DNA of 64,000 bases, taken from positions 47,892,593 through 47,956,592 of the forward strand of contig OX419759.1 in assembly GCA_948567375.1 (NCBI GenBank), read 5' to 3'. The notes beneath the pieces are model-generated. The model was not told the DNA's origin. It was given only the letters and a program-made list of their open reading frames with translations, and did no database searches. The DNA comes from Lunularia cruciata. Taxonomy: Eukaryota > Streptophyta > Marchantiopsida > Lunulariales > Lunulariaceae. The position numbers were made by a program, and so were the translations under genes. How positions within the stretch are numbered: position 1 is the stretch's first letter; each line of letters starts with the position of its first letter. This document shows, one piece after another, positions 34,056 to 44,490 of this stretch.

Positions 34056-34619
34056 AAGTATTTGAAGTTTTGGGAGTAGATGTATAAAGTAGTTGAGTGT
34101 CTTCATGTTAGTGTCTTCGGGTTCATAGTACTTTGGGTCTCTACAAATTTGGGTTAGAAGCTTCTTTGCATGAGTACCAAGGTGACCAAATTTGGGGGAG
34201 TCTGACCTTGGAGTGCAGTGAAGGTGACTTTGAGGGTTTTGCCAAAGGCATAAGAGGAAATTAGCATAGTGAAAGAAAATATTTAGGATACCCATGACTT
34301 CAATTTCAATTCTGATTGAAGATAAGATATAATTAGAAGAGAAATAGTAGTATTGAATGAACCATAATGCAAGATCAGATAATAAGTGTCTTTGGATCAA
34401 TTACATGAGCGGTTAGGGGAAAATGGATTACAAATTGAAGGCGTAGATAGCATACCCATGCTTTCAATTACAATTCTTGATGAGGATATAATAGAATTAG
34501 CAAAGGAATTGATAGTAGTTAGATGTGAAGTAAGAGAAGTAGGAGTGTAGGTGTCTTTGGATTTGACTCTTGACACTTTGGAGTAGCATGGGTCTAAAGA
34601 TAAAGAGTTAAAAAGGTTA
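34056..34619. other. No gene recognised
   Basis: AT-rich DNA next to an inverted B segment. Weak internal similarity between 34320-34340 and 34470-34510 ('gataagatataattag' / 'gaggatataatagaattag') suggests an old duplication. No coding similarity seen. Confidence 0.35.
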
Positions 34620-34990
34620 CCAATGACGGGAATTACAGATTAGGAAGGAGTGTTAGAATTGGTAGAAGAATTGGTAGTTGGTAAACTCAAGGATAAAGTA
34701 GTATGTGAGGTTACATTGGGTTTGAAAGCCTAAGGTGAAGTAGACATCGAATCAGAGTAGTAATAACTTTGAGATTTGAAGAGGTGCATTGTCAATTTGG
34801 ATCTACAGGTTGGTAAAGTTGTTGTAGGAAATGGTATATTAGTTAGATAATTGTCTATTGCTCTACTATTTAAAGAAGACATTTGTAGTATTCTGTTGTT
34901 TAGTATTCATAATTTATGAAGATAGATCAAGCAAAGTGTTGATTTAAATGTTCGTTGCTTGAGCTTGATTTTGAGTATCAGCGCTGTAAA
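34620..34990 (-). repeat. B-family 3' segment, inverted
   Basis: The reverse complement matches the last 350-370 bases of the B copies (5292-5640 and 26768-27150): it starts with 'tgatactcaaaatcaagctc' and ends near 'aattcccgtcattgg'. It directly follows, in minus-strand sense, the start of the chromovirus 3' LTR, so it may be the R-U5 part of that LTR rather than a separate insertion. Confidence 0.6.
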
Positions 34991-35086
34991 AGACCAAGAC
35001 CGAGGAGAGAAATAAGAGAATGGAAGCTCACATTGGGATGTTGGAATGAGGGAAAACTTTGAATGCCAAGCATAGGCTTTGGCTTT

Positions 35087-35368
35087 GGTATCTATAGGTA
35101 GCATACAAGGCCCTTGAGAAGCTTTTCAAGAAGCTTCCTCGAGCCACTTTCTTAGAGTGCAAGCCAAGTTTACCAAGAAGCTTCCTTCTAGAAGCCGCCT
35201 ACTTGGCATGCAAGCTAAGCTAGTTGGAAGCTTCTAGAAGCTACTTACTTGAGGTGCAAGCTAAGGTAATTGAGAAGCTAGATACTTCCGGAATATTCTA
35301 GGCTAATTTGTCTTATTTGCTACTTTGTTAGCCCTATTAACTCCATCGCTAAACTCCATATTGTTACA
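35087..35368 (-). mobile_element. Start of chromovirus 3' LTR (U3) with heat-shock elements
   Basis: In minus-strand order, the chromodomain frame is followed by a purine run GGTGAGGGAATA and then TGTAACAATATGG at 35368, a typical LTR start. The next 280 bases are therefore U3, where the promoter lies. This part contains the heat-shock-element cluster (35125-35298) and a TATA-like CTATAGATA (35090-35098). The LTR end was not located. Confidence 0.6.
35125..35298. promoter_or_regulatory. Cluster of heat-shock elements
   Basis: Three perfect three-unit heat-shock elements (alternating TTC and GAA with 2-base gaps) lie at 35125-35137 (TTCaaGAAgcTTC), 35227-35239 (GAAgcTTCtaGAA) and 35286-35298 (TTCcgGAAtaTTC). 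Paired two-unit sites GAAgcTTC and TTCtaGAA lie at 35177-35193. Heat-shock factors bind such arrays. The stretch 35110-35280 is built of imperfect tandem units of about 50-60 bases, each with 'gtgcaagc(c/t)aag' or similar plus an element, so the array seems to have grown by duplication. A TATA-like motif lies 27 bases on the promoter side. Confidence 0.7.
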
Positions 35369-35380
35369 TATTCCCTCACC

Positions 35381-35616
35381 CTGCTAGTTGATGACGTCCT
35401 TGTCGCTTGTGAAGCTTTGAACTCCAAGATGGCCATTTGTGCATTCTGGAGTTGAGAAAGAGGTTCTCATGTGACATCATGAAGAGGATACCCTTTCCAA
35501 AGGACCTTCTACTCCATATGTTATCGATGACCTCGTTGAATATGGTGATGCGTAAGGATACAATCAACTTTGTACTCATGATCATTGATAGGGACAAGAG
35601 GAGGGGAGGTTGGACT
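35381..35616 (-). pseudogene. Chromodomain end of a chromovirus integrase
   Basis: The minus strand reads INDHEYKVDCILTHHHIQRG, then VLWKGYPLHDVT, then EPLSQLQNAQMAILEF. This is a chromodomain (E..V..IL...WKGY....TWEP...L.NA...I..F), which targets chromovirus integration to certain chromatin. Three in-frame stops, including one at the position of the conserved Trp before EP, inactivate it. It is separated from the rest of the integrase by the solo LTR at 35617-36317. Confidence 0.8.
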
Positions 35617-36317
35617 TGTGAGCCGGCCTATCTCTCACTCAGGATGAAACTTTGATGGCTATTATGGTAGCACACCATGGACTAAGAAGACAAAGAACCC
35701 CAACTCCATCATACTCCTTCAAGGCTAACACTTCAATACTCAAGACATTGCTCACTAGAGAACTCAATGAGAGAAAGATAGTTCATGAGTTCTCTAGTGA
35801 GCAAAGGATGATGAGTCCTTCGTCACCCCTTGTTTATATACTTGTGAAATAGTTATGCACCAAAGTAACTAATTACTAGAGTAACTCAAGTTACTAGACT
35901 AGAAGTCAAGTAAAGTTAAAAAGTATAAAAAAATATTTATCCACATGGGTATATTCCACTAAGCATGTGATCTTATCTTGACTCAACCACTAAGTCAAGG
36001 ATTCCTCTGCATGGGATATCCTTGGACTATAGAAGAATCCAAAATAAAAAGGCTTACAAACCCAAGAGTTTTCAACTCTTTCCTCAAAGCCAAACACCTA
36101 GGAATAATACCAAGTCAACACACAATCCAAAATAATGGTGCTCATCTTTTCCATTTCCTCTAAAGTAAGGTCCTCTCCATCTTAGCTATGAATAACTTTA
36201 GCTAATCCTGACTAATGTAGAACCATCCTTCATCTCTATATAAATAATATCTCTCAAGTATTTGTAATACCAAGCTAAATATCACAATACCACACATATG
36301 CATAAATGAGTGTTATA
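35617..36317. mobile_element. Solo A-family LTR with 4-bp target duplication
   Basis: A 701-bp full-length LTR matching element A, from 'tgtgagccggcctatctctc' to 'atgagtgttata'. It is flanked by GACT on both sides (35613-35616 and 36318-36321), so it is a true solo LTR left by recombination between the two ends of an insertion. It splits a chromovirus integrase gene between integrase C-terminal domain and chromodomain. An internal inverted copy of 20 bases forms a hairpin at 35750-35802. Confidence 0.9.
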
Positions 36318-37075
36318 GACTTGAGAGGAAAAGGAAGAGGGGTTAGGAACAAAGGGTTTCAACTTGGAAACATGAAAGACAAGATGGATACGCGTATGAC
36401 AAGGCAAGGAAAGTTGATAAGCAACAATAGAGACAATTTGGATGACATCAAAGGGTCTTATCCAATTAGGGGCAATTTTACAAACTTGGGTATCAAGGAG
36501 GAGAGGGAGGTTACTAGAGGATAACATGACTTTATCACCAACTTCAAAGTTGAGATCATGACGATGGTGGTCCGTATATTGTTTTTGAGGTGAAATTTGG
36601 CTTGTTAGAGAGATTAGGATATAGTGGTCAATAATGTTGAAGTATGAGGAACCTGAGATAGAAGTGGAGCAAGAAGAGAATCTAGAACAAGCAGATATTG
36701 GCCAAAATTGAGAAAGAAAAGAGAAAATCCTATGCTTGCTTGTTTGGAATTATTGCAGGCAAATTTTACAACTAAAGACATTCATCCCAGTTGGTATGGT
36801 GGACATTGACAAAGGCACGCAATATATCTTCCAACGTATGATTTGCACATTTGGTTTGTCTATCAGTTTGAGGATGATAGGCCGTGGACAAAGCAAGCTT
36901 GGTGCCGAGTATCTAGAAGAGTGCTTGCCAAAACTTCGTGGTAAATCAAGGATTACGGTTGGAGATGAGTACACATGGCATCCTTTGATGCTTGAAGACA
37001 TTGTCAAAGTAGATTTGTGCTAAGGTTGGAGCATCCACGATATCACAGGTTGGTGCCAAGTGGATTTGCTTACTA
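36318..37075 (-). pseudogene. Chromovirus integrase remnant
   Basis: The minus strand encodes LAQIYFDNVFKHQRMPCVLI, SNRNP, FTTKFWQALF, LGTKLAL, then STAYHPQTDRQTKCANHTLE, DILRAFVNVHHTNWDECL, and later IAPNWIRPFDVIQIV and HTRIHLVFHVSKLKPFV. This is the second half of a chromovirus integrase. The usual SDRD reads SNRN, so the second catalytic Asp is replaced by Asn, and the usual HPQTDGQTE reads HPQTDRQTK, so the third catalytic Glu also appears lost. Stops and shifts are frequent. The chromodomain resumes beyond the solo LTR. Confidence 0.82.
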
Positions 37076-37509
37076 AGCTTATGCTTCTTCCTTTTTGTGT
37101 GTGTGTCCTTGAGTTATTTGCTAAGACTGCCAAGGTGCTCTCCACTTCTATCATTCCTTGGGAGCCTAATGTTACCTCCTCCCCTTTGTCTACTTGTTTG
37201 ACCACCATTGCTTTGGTAGCCACCAAAGTCTTGGTAGTAGTAGTAGGTTTAGCAAACAAGTTGCCAATATCTAGGACATTCTCTTCCTTGAACCCTTCTC
37301 CTTTATTGCACTTGAGAGGCTTCCTTCAAGAATTGATTTTCCTTCACCCAATTGAGATGGCATTGCTTGAGTATCCTTGATCAATGGTTCTTGGGGTTGA
37401 GTCTCCATCCATTGGTCTTCAAGTGGTTAAGTCTTCAAGACATTCAAAACCTACAATGTCTACTCTTCCAATCCTGGAGTTAGACGAGGATTCTTCTACA
37501 TATGAGATA
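37076..37509. other. Junction region without recognised gene
   Basis: It lies between the truncated chromovirus integrase and the truncated A' gag-protease. A (gt)n run is at 37096-37107. Minus-strand frames here are open for up to 79 codons but show no similarity I recognise. Confidence 0.35.
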
Positions 37510-39185
37510 TCAAGATATCTTCCTCCTCACCACTAGAGTGCTTCCTTCTTCTAAAGGAAGTTCATTTTGTATCTCTAGCTCAACCATTGGTATGGGGATG
37601 GATTTTACTTCCATGCTTGCCATGTTCACTATAAATGTTGAAGATCTAGAGGGTATCATACTTAACTTCTTCATCAACTTCTTTGATATGGCATTCACTA
37701 TAGATCCTCTATCAATAAGTGCATCGTTGATATTGTGACCATTTACCCTCACATCAATCTTGGAGGTACATTCATAAGCCTCCCATGTTGTTTGTTTTGC
37801 ATCCATCACTCCCATTGATACCAGATACTTTGCTTTCTTTTCTCTCTTGCTCCTTGTAGAAATCAAACCATTCCTAAGTTCTTTCCTCAATGTAGAATTC
37901 TAAGCAATCAATTGCCCCACTATGATGTTGGCCTTGTGACTACGAACATCCTCAACACATTATAGCCTCATTGTTGCTTTGAGATCAAGAAATCATCCAA
38001 TATCCAACATTTTCCTTGGAGTCTTTGTTGATGGTGTTGAATTAGTAGTGCAAGTACTCCATGTGGGCATTAGATTATCCTTGCTAGGAGTGAAGTCTTG
38101 AGAAGAAAATATATCATTTGCAAAATGGGCTTTTTACTTTTCTTGTGCCAAAAGCTCCAAATTAAGACCTTTGGAGTTTGAGCATTCTCCCTTCTCATAC
38201 TTGCTCTCCACCACATCTATGAATGCTATCCCTTTTCCTCTATTTTTCCTAGGAGGTACCTGGGCTTCACCACCTCACTCCTTTCTATTTGCCTCCTCAT
38301 AACTCCTTCCATGATTCATGGATTGGGCAGTTCCTTTGGATATGACCTCTACCTCCACAATCAAAATAGTTTCTATCATTAAAGATTCTAGTTGGTTGGC
38401 CTCCTCTATTTGAATATAGTTACCCTTTTTTTATCTCCCAATATTTTGGTCCACCTCTCTCTTCTCCCATAGTTGCATTACATTGATCTTGAGAATTACA
38501 AGTTGCTCCATGATAGTTTGAAGGAATATTTTGGTAAAGGTGCAAGGACAAGAGCAACTACTACTTGTGGTGCCACCCTTGCCACCAAGGGATCAGAAAA
38601 CTTACCATAATTGTAGACTTGTGGAGGATGCACAACATTTTTTGCCAGAAAATCACTCTCAACCCCTTCCAAAGTCTCCTCTATACACATTACAATCTTG
38701 ATAGCTTCTAGCTTGGAAGAAGGTTTATCATATTTTGCCTTGCTTCACATTTGTGGTTTTAACCCTCTCAATTTTTTTTGGTGAGCATGGATCCTATCCA
38801 AATCATGGTAATCGTCACATAATCCCCACTCTTCCTCAACACTATGCGGACCCTAGACTCTAACTTCTTTATTCTTTTTGTGTAGGCTCACACTCTCTCT
38901 CTATTTGAGGAAGTCACCCTCACTCATCAATCCCTTATTACTCTCATCTAGAAGAATTTTTTCAATGAATGCCTAGTCAAAATCTCCCAAGATTCCTCTT
39001 GCCCATCTCTTTTGGTATTCTGACTCATACCATGTAAGAGTTGTATCCCAAATAAATCATGTAGTAGTGAGACCCATTCATTTTTCATCCTCTCATTGTC
39101 TCCTTTGCAAGCCCTCTTGAATTCTCTCACAAAAGCTTTATATTCTTTCCATTCTTGCCAAAGAAAACTAGAATTTTTCTCATCT
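37510..39185 (-). pseudogene. Decayed gag-protease of A' gypsy element
   Basis: Minus-strand pieces align along the gag-protease of element A. FVREFKRACKGDNERMKNEW (about 39060-39130) matches VRDFKRACIGNNERRKNEW. SWEILTR, HPPQVYNYGKFSDPLVARVA (38496-38690) and MRKELRNGLISTRSKREKKA (37830-37890) follow. Then DALIDRGSIVNAISKKLMKK matches DALVDGGSTVNAMSKRLMKK, the protease active site, here with D-R-G. The sequence diverges after the protease start (37600) and no RT or integrase of this copy follows, so the element is truncated. Frameshifts and stops are many. Confidence 0.8.
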
Positions 39186-39419
39186 TAGCCTCCCACTACC
39201 TTTCTCCTCTCTCTACTTCTTTTGTCTATTTTTTCTCTCACTCTATAAGTAATAGAATATATATAACACCATTTGAGAGTGATCCACTTTAGGTAGTACA
39301 AAGGGTTCAAGTTGCTCCATGATTTCTATGGCACAATCAAGTCCAAAGGTGTAAATTAAGCAAACACTCATGGATATTTTATCCATCAATTGAAAGATTA
39401 TCTCCATCCTTTATCTTGA

Positions 39420-40195
39420 GAATTTTTGAAGGTGGTAGTTTCTCTATAGTGGCACTTTGACTCTCTCCAAAATCCTTTGTCAAGCTCTCCAACAATGTTA
39501 CTACTCCTTTACACTCATGGCTCTTTGGAAGTCTTTCCCTTCTACAAACGTCACACCACTCCTTGGTCCTAAATCTCCTCCTCCCAACCTTGGTGAAGGA
39601 GGTCCTACATGCAATCCCAAGTCAAGTGAGCCTTTCCTTTCTCTCAATATTTTGCCCTCAAGATCCAATAAACATGAACTTGCCTTGTTTTCCTTCCCTC
39701 TACATAAAATGCACTTAGAATCCCTCTTTCTTCCAAACATGGAAGCTCTTTGAATCCTCTCAATGGTCTCTTCAAAATTCTACTCTAAACTCACTTTTCT
39801 TCAAATCAACCATTACTATCACTTCAACCCCTTGAGAAACCTTCCATAACATTAATTTCCACTCATTATTTCACTCCATGCTCCAAGAGGAGTCAAAACA
39901 CTAAAATATGCTTTTGGTCAAACCTATAATCCTTGTTGATGAGAACTTAACTCTCCTTCAATAGCCCCTCCTCCCAATGTTAACCAATTCTTCCACATTA
40001 TACTTTCATACCTTTGAAATTTTTCACACTTGATCAACACACTAGGTTGTCTTCCCTTGTAAAATTTTAGCTCTTTTGACTAAGCCATTTGGCTTAGGCT
40101 TCTCTCTATTCAGCACACATAGTTCAGATTTGGCCCAGAAACCACCCCCCTCACTTTAAAATCTCATAACTTCTTGTGAAAGAATTATCTCTCCC
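39420..40195 (-). pseudogene. Pre-gag zinc-motif ORF of A' element
   Basis: In the same position as the pre-gag ORF of element A. At 39640-39720 the minus strand reads CILCRGKENKASSC, the CCHC knuckle with the His replaced by Asn. At about 39515-39565 it reads CDVCRRERLPKSHEC, matching CEVCGVEGLPKGHEC. Between them, LRERKGSLDLGLHVGPPSPR matches LRERRGLLDLGLHVGPSSPR. The N-terminal SEGGGFWAKSE is at about 40130-40165. A frameshift and several stops are present. Conservation of both motifs between diverged subfamilies supports a once-functional protein. Confidence 0.65.
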
Positions 40196-40719
40196 TAATT
40201 TGTAAGCCAAAAGGAAAGATACTATGCATTTACATTTTCGTGGAAGGTTTCAAAAAATTCCAATAAAGTTGAAAAAATGGCAAACTCTATACAGAATTCC
40301 ATAGAGTGCACAATTAGAAATGTTGGAGGGTGGTATGGTAAGCTATACCACCTTCCAAAAAAATTTAACTTAGTGGTGTAACATCCCTTACAATAATTTC
40401 AAGTGTCTCACTTGAAAGATAATCTAAGCTACCATCTATGGAATTTTCAAGTCTAGATCTCAAACTTAAGCTTTTGCACAAAATCACCATAATCTCTAAA
40501 ATCTCCAATCTACCTCACACAATCGCTCCAAATCCTCTCATGTGCATTGTATGTACAATATCACTTCAAAAAGATCATTATAAATATGTGTCCAATTTCT
40601 CTAACATAAGTTCAATCCTCTCTTCCACTAATGTTCTTTCCAAGTGAGCTCTCATAGCTACTTTCTGCCTAATATAGAATTCTCTTACTTTTTAGACAGG
40701 TCCTTGCAACAAAACAAAA

Positions 40720-41408
40720 GTCAGCTGGCCTGTCTCTCACTTTGGATAAACCTCTAACAGTTATTAAGGTAATGCACCATGGATTTAGAAGACAAGGAAC
40801 CCCAACTCCACTACACTCCTCCAAGGATAAAACTCTAAGGCACCTCCAAGACTCAAGATATTACTCACTATCAAAGTCAATGAGAGAGATAATTGTTATT
40901 AAAAAGATGATGAGTACCTTCTCACCCCTAACTTATATACCTGTGAAAAATTCACACGATGAAATTACTTTTTACCAAATTAATTCAAATTACTAGGCTA
41001 AAAGCTAAATAAAATCAAAAAATCTAGAGGAATATCCAAGGAGATAGGAATAATTCAATGGGTATGTGGCCTAATCTTCACCTACCAACTCAATTCACAT
41101 TTGCTGTCCTTGGACTATAGAAAAATTCTACACCAACAAGGCTTGTGGACTCAAGAGCTCTCAACTCTTTCTTCAATGTCAAATAATTAGGAACAATACC
41201 AAATCAATACATTAGAGGACAAAATAATGGTGCTCACTCTTTTCCCTTCCTCTAGAATAGAGTCACCTTTACCATAACTAGGACTAACTCTAGCTAATCA
41301 TGACTAATGTGGAAGCTTAGCTAAATTCCATATAGATAATATTCCTCCACTACTTGCAATACCAAAGTTAATATCCCTATAGAGCATACATGCATCAATG
41401 TGTGTTAT
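40720..41408 (-). mobile_element. LTR of A' gypsy element (5' LTR, copy 2)
   Basis: Near-identical to 904-1592. Read on the minus strand it is the 5' LTR for the leader and gag that follow at lower coordinates. A degraded primer site ('ccttgcaacaaaaca') is at about 40702-40716, at the position of the tRNA-Asp-like site of element A. No matching 3' LTR is present at the truncated end. Confidence 0.8.
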
Positions 41409-41958
41409 TGAACTATCCCATCTTCATATATCAATGTTGGGAAATGAGTCTTCTTTTGCAATTGTGATAAAGGAACCTCCTCCTTGTCATCCACCATGAA
41501 ATTTCTTTGGTAAAGGCCGGCTTGGTCATGCACATCTAGCTCTAATACAATTACAAGAGCAGATTGAACCTCCACTCCAGTGTCCTCTCTTCATCTTGCA
41601 CTATAAGAAAATACCTCTATCTTGGAGAAGGAGTTCTTTTGCTCAGGGGGCACTATTTCCACAACATGTGACAATTCCCTCTCTTGATCTACAAGCACCA
41701 TGGCTTCAAGGGGGCATCTTGTGAATCTTGGTCAACTCTCCCACCACTTCCCAATCACATATCATCAATGGCCTAGGAAGCCTCCTCCTCCAAACAGTCC
41801 ACTACTTGAGATTTCGTCTATGTGTCTTCCTAGTCCTTGGTGGAGTCACAACTACCGTTCAGTTGCTGGTTCCTTCCCCAACAGCCTTGTCTATGGGTAT
41901 TCACTTACTCGTTTTCTTGCATTTGATGAAAGCATCCTTGTACTTCTTGATCTCTCCT

Positions 41959-42612
41959 TCATATTCCAATTTGCACTAATAATATCTTGAGGGATGGTAA
42001 TACGCTAGGAAGAAATTCCTCTCCTCCTTTTGCAGTAGTCTCATCCTTATATAAATTTGCTGCACAAATGGTGAGAGGAAAGTAGTTCCTCCCGTCATTT
42101 GCAACTATTTTGTAAGGTCTCAAGTTCAATGATAGAACATCCTCACCCAATTTGTGGGTTTTCCTTTGTGCAGCAGTTGGGAGAAAGTAGCCAGCCCATT
42201 GTTCACATATGTTGTCCGTGAGGATTTGAACAACTTTATGATTGAGGTTATCATGGTGTACCAAGCAAGGTTGTGGTATCCATGCTCCTTTCTAATCATT
42301 CCTTGTCTTCTTGTGTTTGAACAAGGACTCAAACTTTCTTGTCATTTTTTCCAATGGTTGGGGCCAATCTTGATGGAGGTGTATTGCTCCTAATTTTTAA
42401 TCAGACCCAAGCACTTTTTGCCAATGTTCCTCAGGCCATGCAAACATGTTTCCTCTCAAGTTAGAGAAGTTTGGGGTCTTAGTCTCCTTAATATCAACTA
42501 CCATTGGGAGGCATGAAAAATCAAAAATCCACAATAGAAAGCATAGATGTGTCAAATTTAGGTACTTTGTATGGCACAAGTGCACCCACTTCTCTACTCC
42601 ATGTGAATGCAA
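41959..42612 (-). pseudogene. D-family repeat ORF remnant (copy 2), unidentified
   Basis: Two open minus-strand frames of 101 and 71 codons: NLRPYKIVANDGRNYFPLTI and NLYKDETTAKGGEEFLPSVL in the first, NFSNLRGNMFAWPEEHWQKV in the second. The same protein lies at 2143-2795 and, diverged, at 43716-44490. A repeat-encoded protein of unknown family. A longer original frame is implied since the two pieces keep their order and spacing in all copies. Confidence 0.5.
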
Positions 42613-42973
42613 TACAATTCTAGTCTTCTTCTTGTGAGAGACATTGTGGTTTGAAAGTGCACCTTGAGCCCAATTCTCACTTCACATTCTGAATCCATAT
42701 CATCCTCTCTCACAATCTCTCAAATTGCTCAAAGTTTTTAAGCTCTTCTTGCTCCTAAGAATTTCCCACCTACACAACTTCAAGGGCTCCAAGAAAGTGT
42801 AGAGCATCAAGAAAATACAATCAAACCTTGCTTCTTTGTGGTGCACTACATTTACACTTTAATCTATCTGTTTGAGATTTTGGCAAACATTTTTGGTGAA
42901 GCATTGTGGTTTGCACATGTATGAAGTGGCACAAGGACTGATGGAAACCAAAATTGGTTCTTTATCCTATGTG

Positions 42974-43499
42974 TCAGCTCCTTGTCAAGCAGGAAGTTGA
43001 AGCATTACCAAATGATGGCGGCTCCAACATTTTATCTTGTACCTTTGTTTGTGGTACCATGAACTTGAACATCTGCTCCTCTCTCCAGGAACTGAAATTA
43101 GGCATCAAGTTGTTACTTTGTTTCCCCATCTCTAGATGTTGGGCACAAATTTCCTGCAATTCTTTCCTTGCCTTCTAATGCTCAAATATCAATTTGGTTG
43201 GGTCAGAATTTTCTATCTTGGACAATCCTTTGTTCTGCTTTTGATCATTTTAGTGAAGCTTGTCTTTGGCTAAGAGAGTGGCATCGTCTTGACACAAACG
43301 TATATCTTCTATCTCAAGTAGTACTTCTGCACAAAGTACTCCTTCCTCTCTTAACTCTATTTCCTCTATGGTTGGGAATAAAGTGGGATTTGGTCATCCC
43401 CAAACCCTATGCCATGCTTTTCTTTGGGCTAGAACGCCCAGTTTTGTGGTCTTAGGACCCAAGGTGGGTGTATGTTCTTCTCTTGAAAATCGGTTGTTT
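42974..43499. other. No gene recognised
   Basis: Short frames on both strands without family similarity. It lies between the end of the duplicated block and the second D ORF and is probably part of the same D element. Confidence 0.35.
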
Positions 43500-44490
43500 T
43501 GGATGGAGTTGGAGCTAGGGTAGATTGTACTTCTCCACCTTTGCAATCTTCTCCTTTATCTCTGTTGAATGAGATGACGATCCTGGTAAAGACTTGCTTG
43601 CTAATTTTTGGTGTAGGATCTGGTTATGGTCCTGCCCCACCTTCTTCTCGGACTTCATCATCCTCTTCATCCTCCTCTAAGAGAATTCTCCTTGTCCTCT
43701 TGGTAGCCTTTACCTTCAGCCTGGTAGGGATAGCGGGTTGTCTCTTGAATATTGGTTTTGTAGCAATTTCCTCCTTCTTTCCTTCTCAAAACCCAAGGTG
43801 TTATAGGCTTTCTTCACCTCCATGTATTTTTTAGTGTAGGCAAACTCTAGATCCACCTCCACATATTTGCATACCATCAGCACTCTTTCTTGAGGATCAT
43901 CAAGATGTCCTTCCAAGAAGTGGTCGGGACACTTCTTCTTCTCTTCTATGATCAACAATCCCATGCCCAGGTAGAAATTGATAACAAAGAGAGAGACTAG
44001 AGTTACTCCGCCTTCTTTGTTCATTGATCTCACAAGTTCTCTTGCCCTAGCCTAGAACATTGCTGCCCTATTCATAGGTCTTCCTTGGTACAAGTACTCA
44101 AAGAAGGTAGCCTGGGTATTATTAGGTAAATTGTTTATTTAGATTTGAACAACTTCATGACTGATTCTACTAAGATCCTCCTTGTCCGGCAATTCAGTTA
44201 GTCAAATTAGCAAACCTGATAGTAACAAAGCATACTGTCTAAGTCAAAAAACTGCTATGCACCTCATAAAAAATGTCATTGTAGGTAATGTTTAATGTGT
44301 GTGCTAGGATCCTTAATTCCAAGACAAGACCAACCATTTTTGGTCGTCTTACATGAAAATCCACATGTTATCCATGGTCAAGTCCACATGCTATCAAAAG
44401 TCATGCCATCTAGGGGTGAATTGCTGGGCCCTAGCACTTTCCGCCAATGTTCCTCTATCCAAGAAAAATGTTCCCTCTCAAATTGATCAG
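43500..44490 (-). pseudogene. D-family repeat ORF, diverged copy
   Basis: A 105-codon minus-strand frame (43716-44033) reads VTLVSLFVINFYLGMGLLII, then FLEGHLDDPQERVLMV, aligned with the 'LTICAANLY...EEFLPSVLPSLKILLV' part of copies 1 and 2. Upstream at 44440-44480, LRGNIF and EHWRKVLGP match LRGNMF and EHWQKVLG. Downstream at 43650-43720 there is a basic then acidic stretch (RILLEEDEEDDEVREEGG). Broken by stops and shifts. Family unknown. Confidence 0.45.

Larger units (their letters stand above)
39817..42902. repeat. 3-kb duplicated block, copy 2
   Basis: Partner of 1-3085. It includes the A' pre-gag leader from within the ORF, the A' 5' LTR and D-family flank, and ends at 42902, after which the two loci differ completely. 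To its left the A' gag continues without a break, which predicts that copy 1 continues into the same gag beyond the window edge. Confidence 0.9.

Noticed and set aside
37096-37107. (gt)n run as a microsatellite of interest.
   Set aside because: Only six units; ordinary simple sequence.
1-42902. The 3-kb direct repeats read as the two LTRs of one giant 43-kb element.
   Set aside because: Each copy itself contains an internal LTR, a primer-site remnant and leader sequence, so it is not an LTR. The block is better explained as a copied composite.
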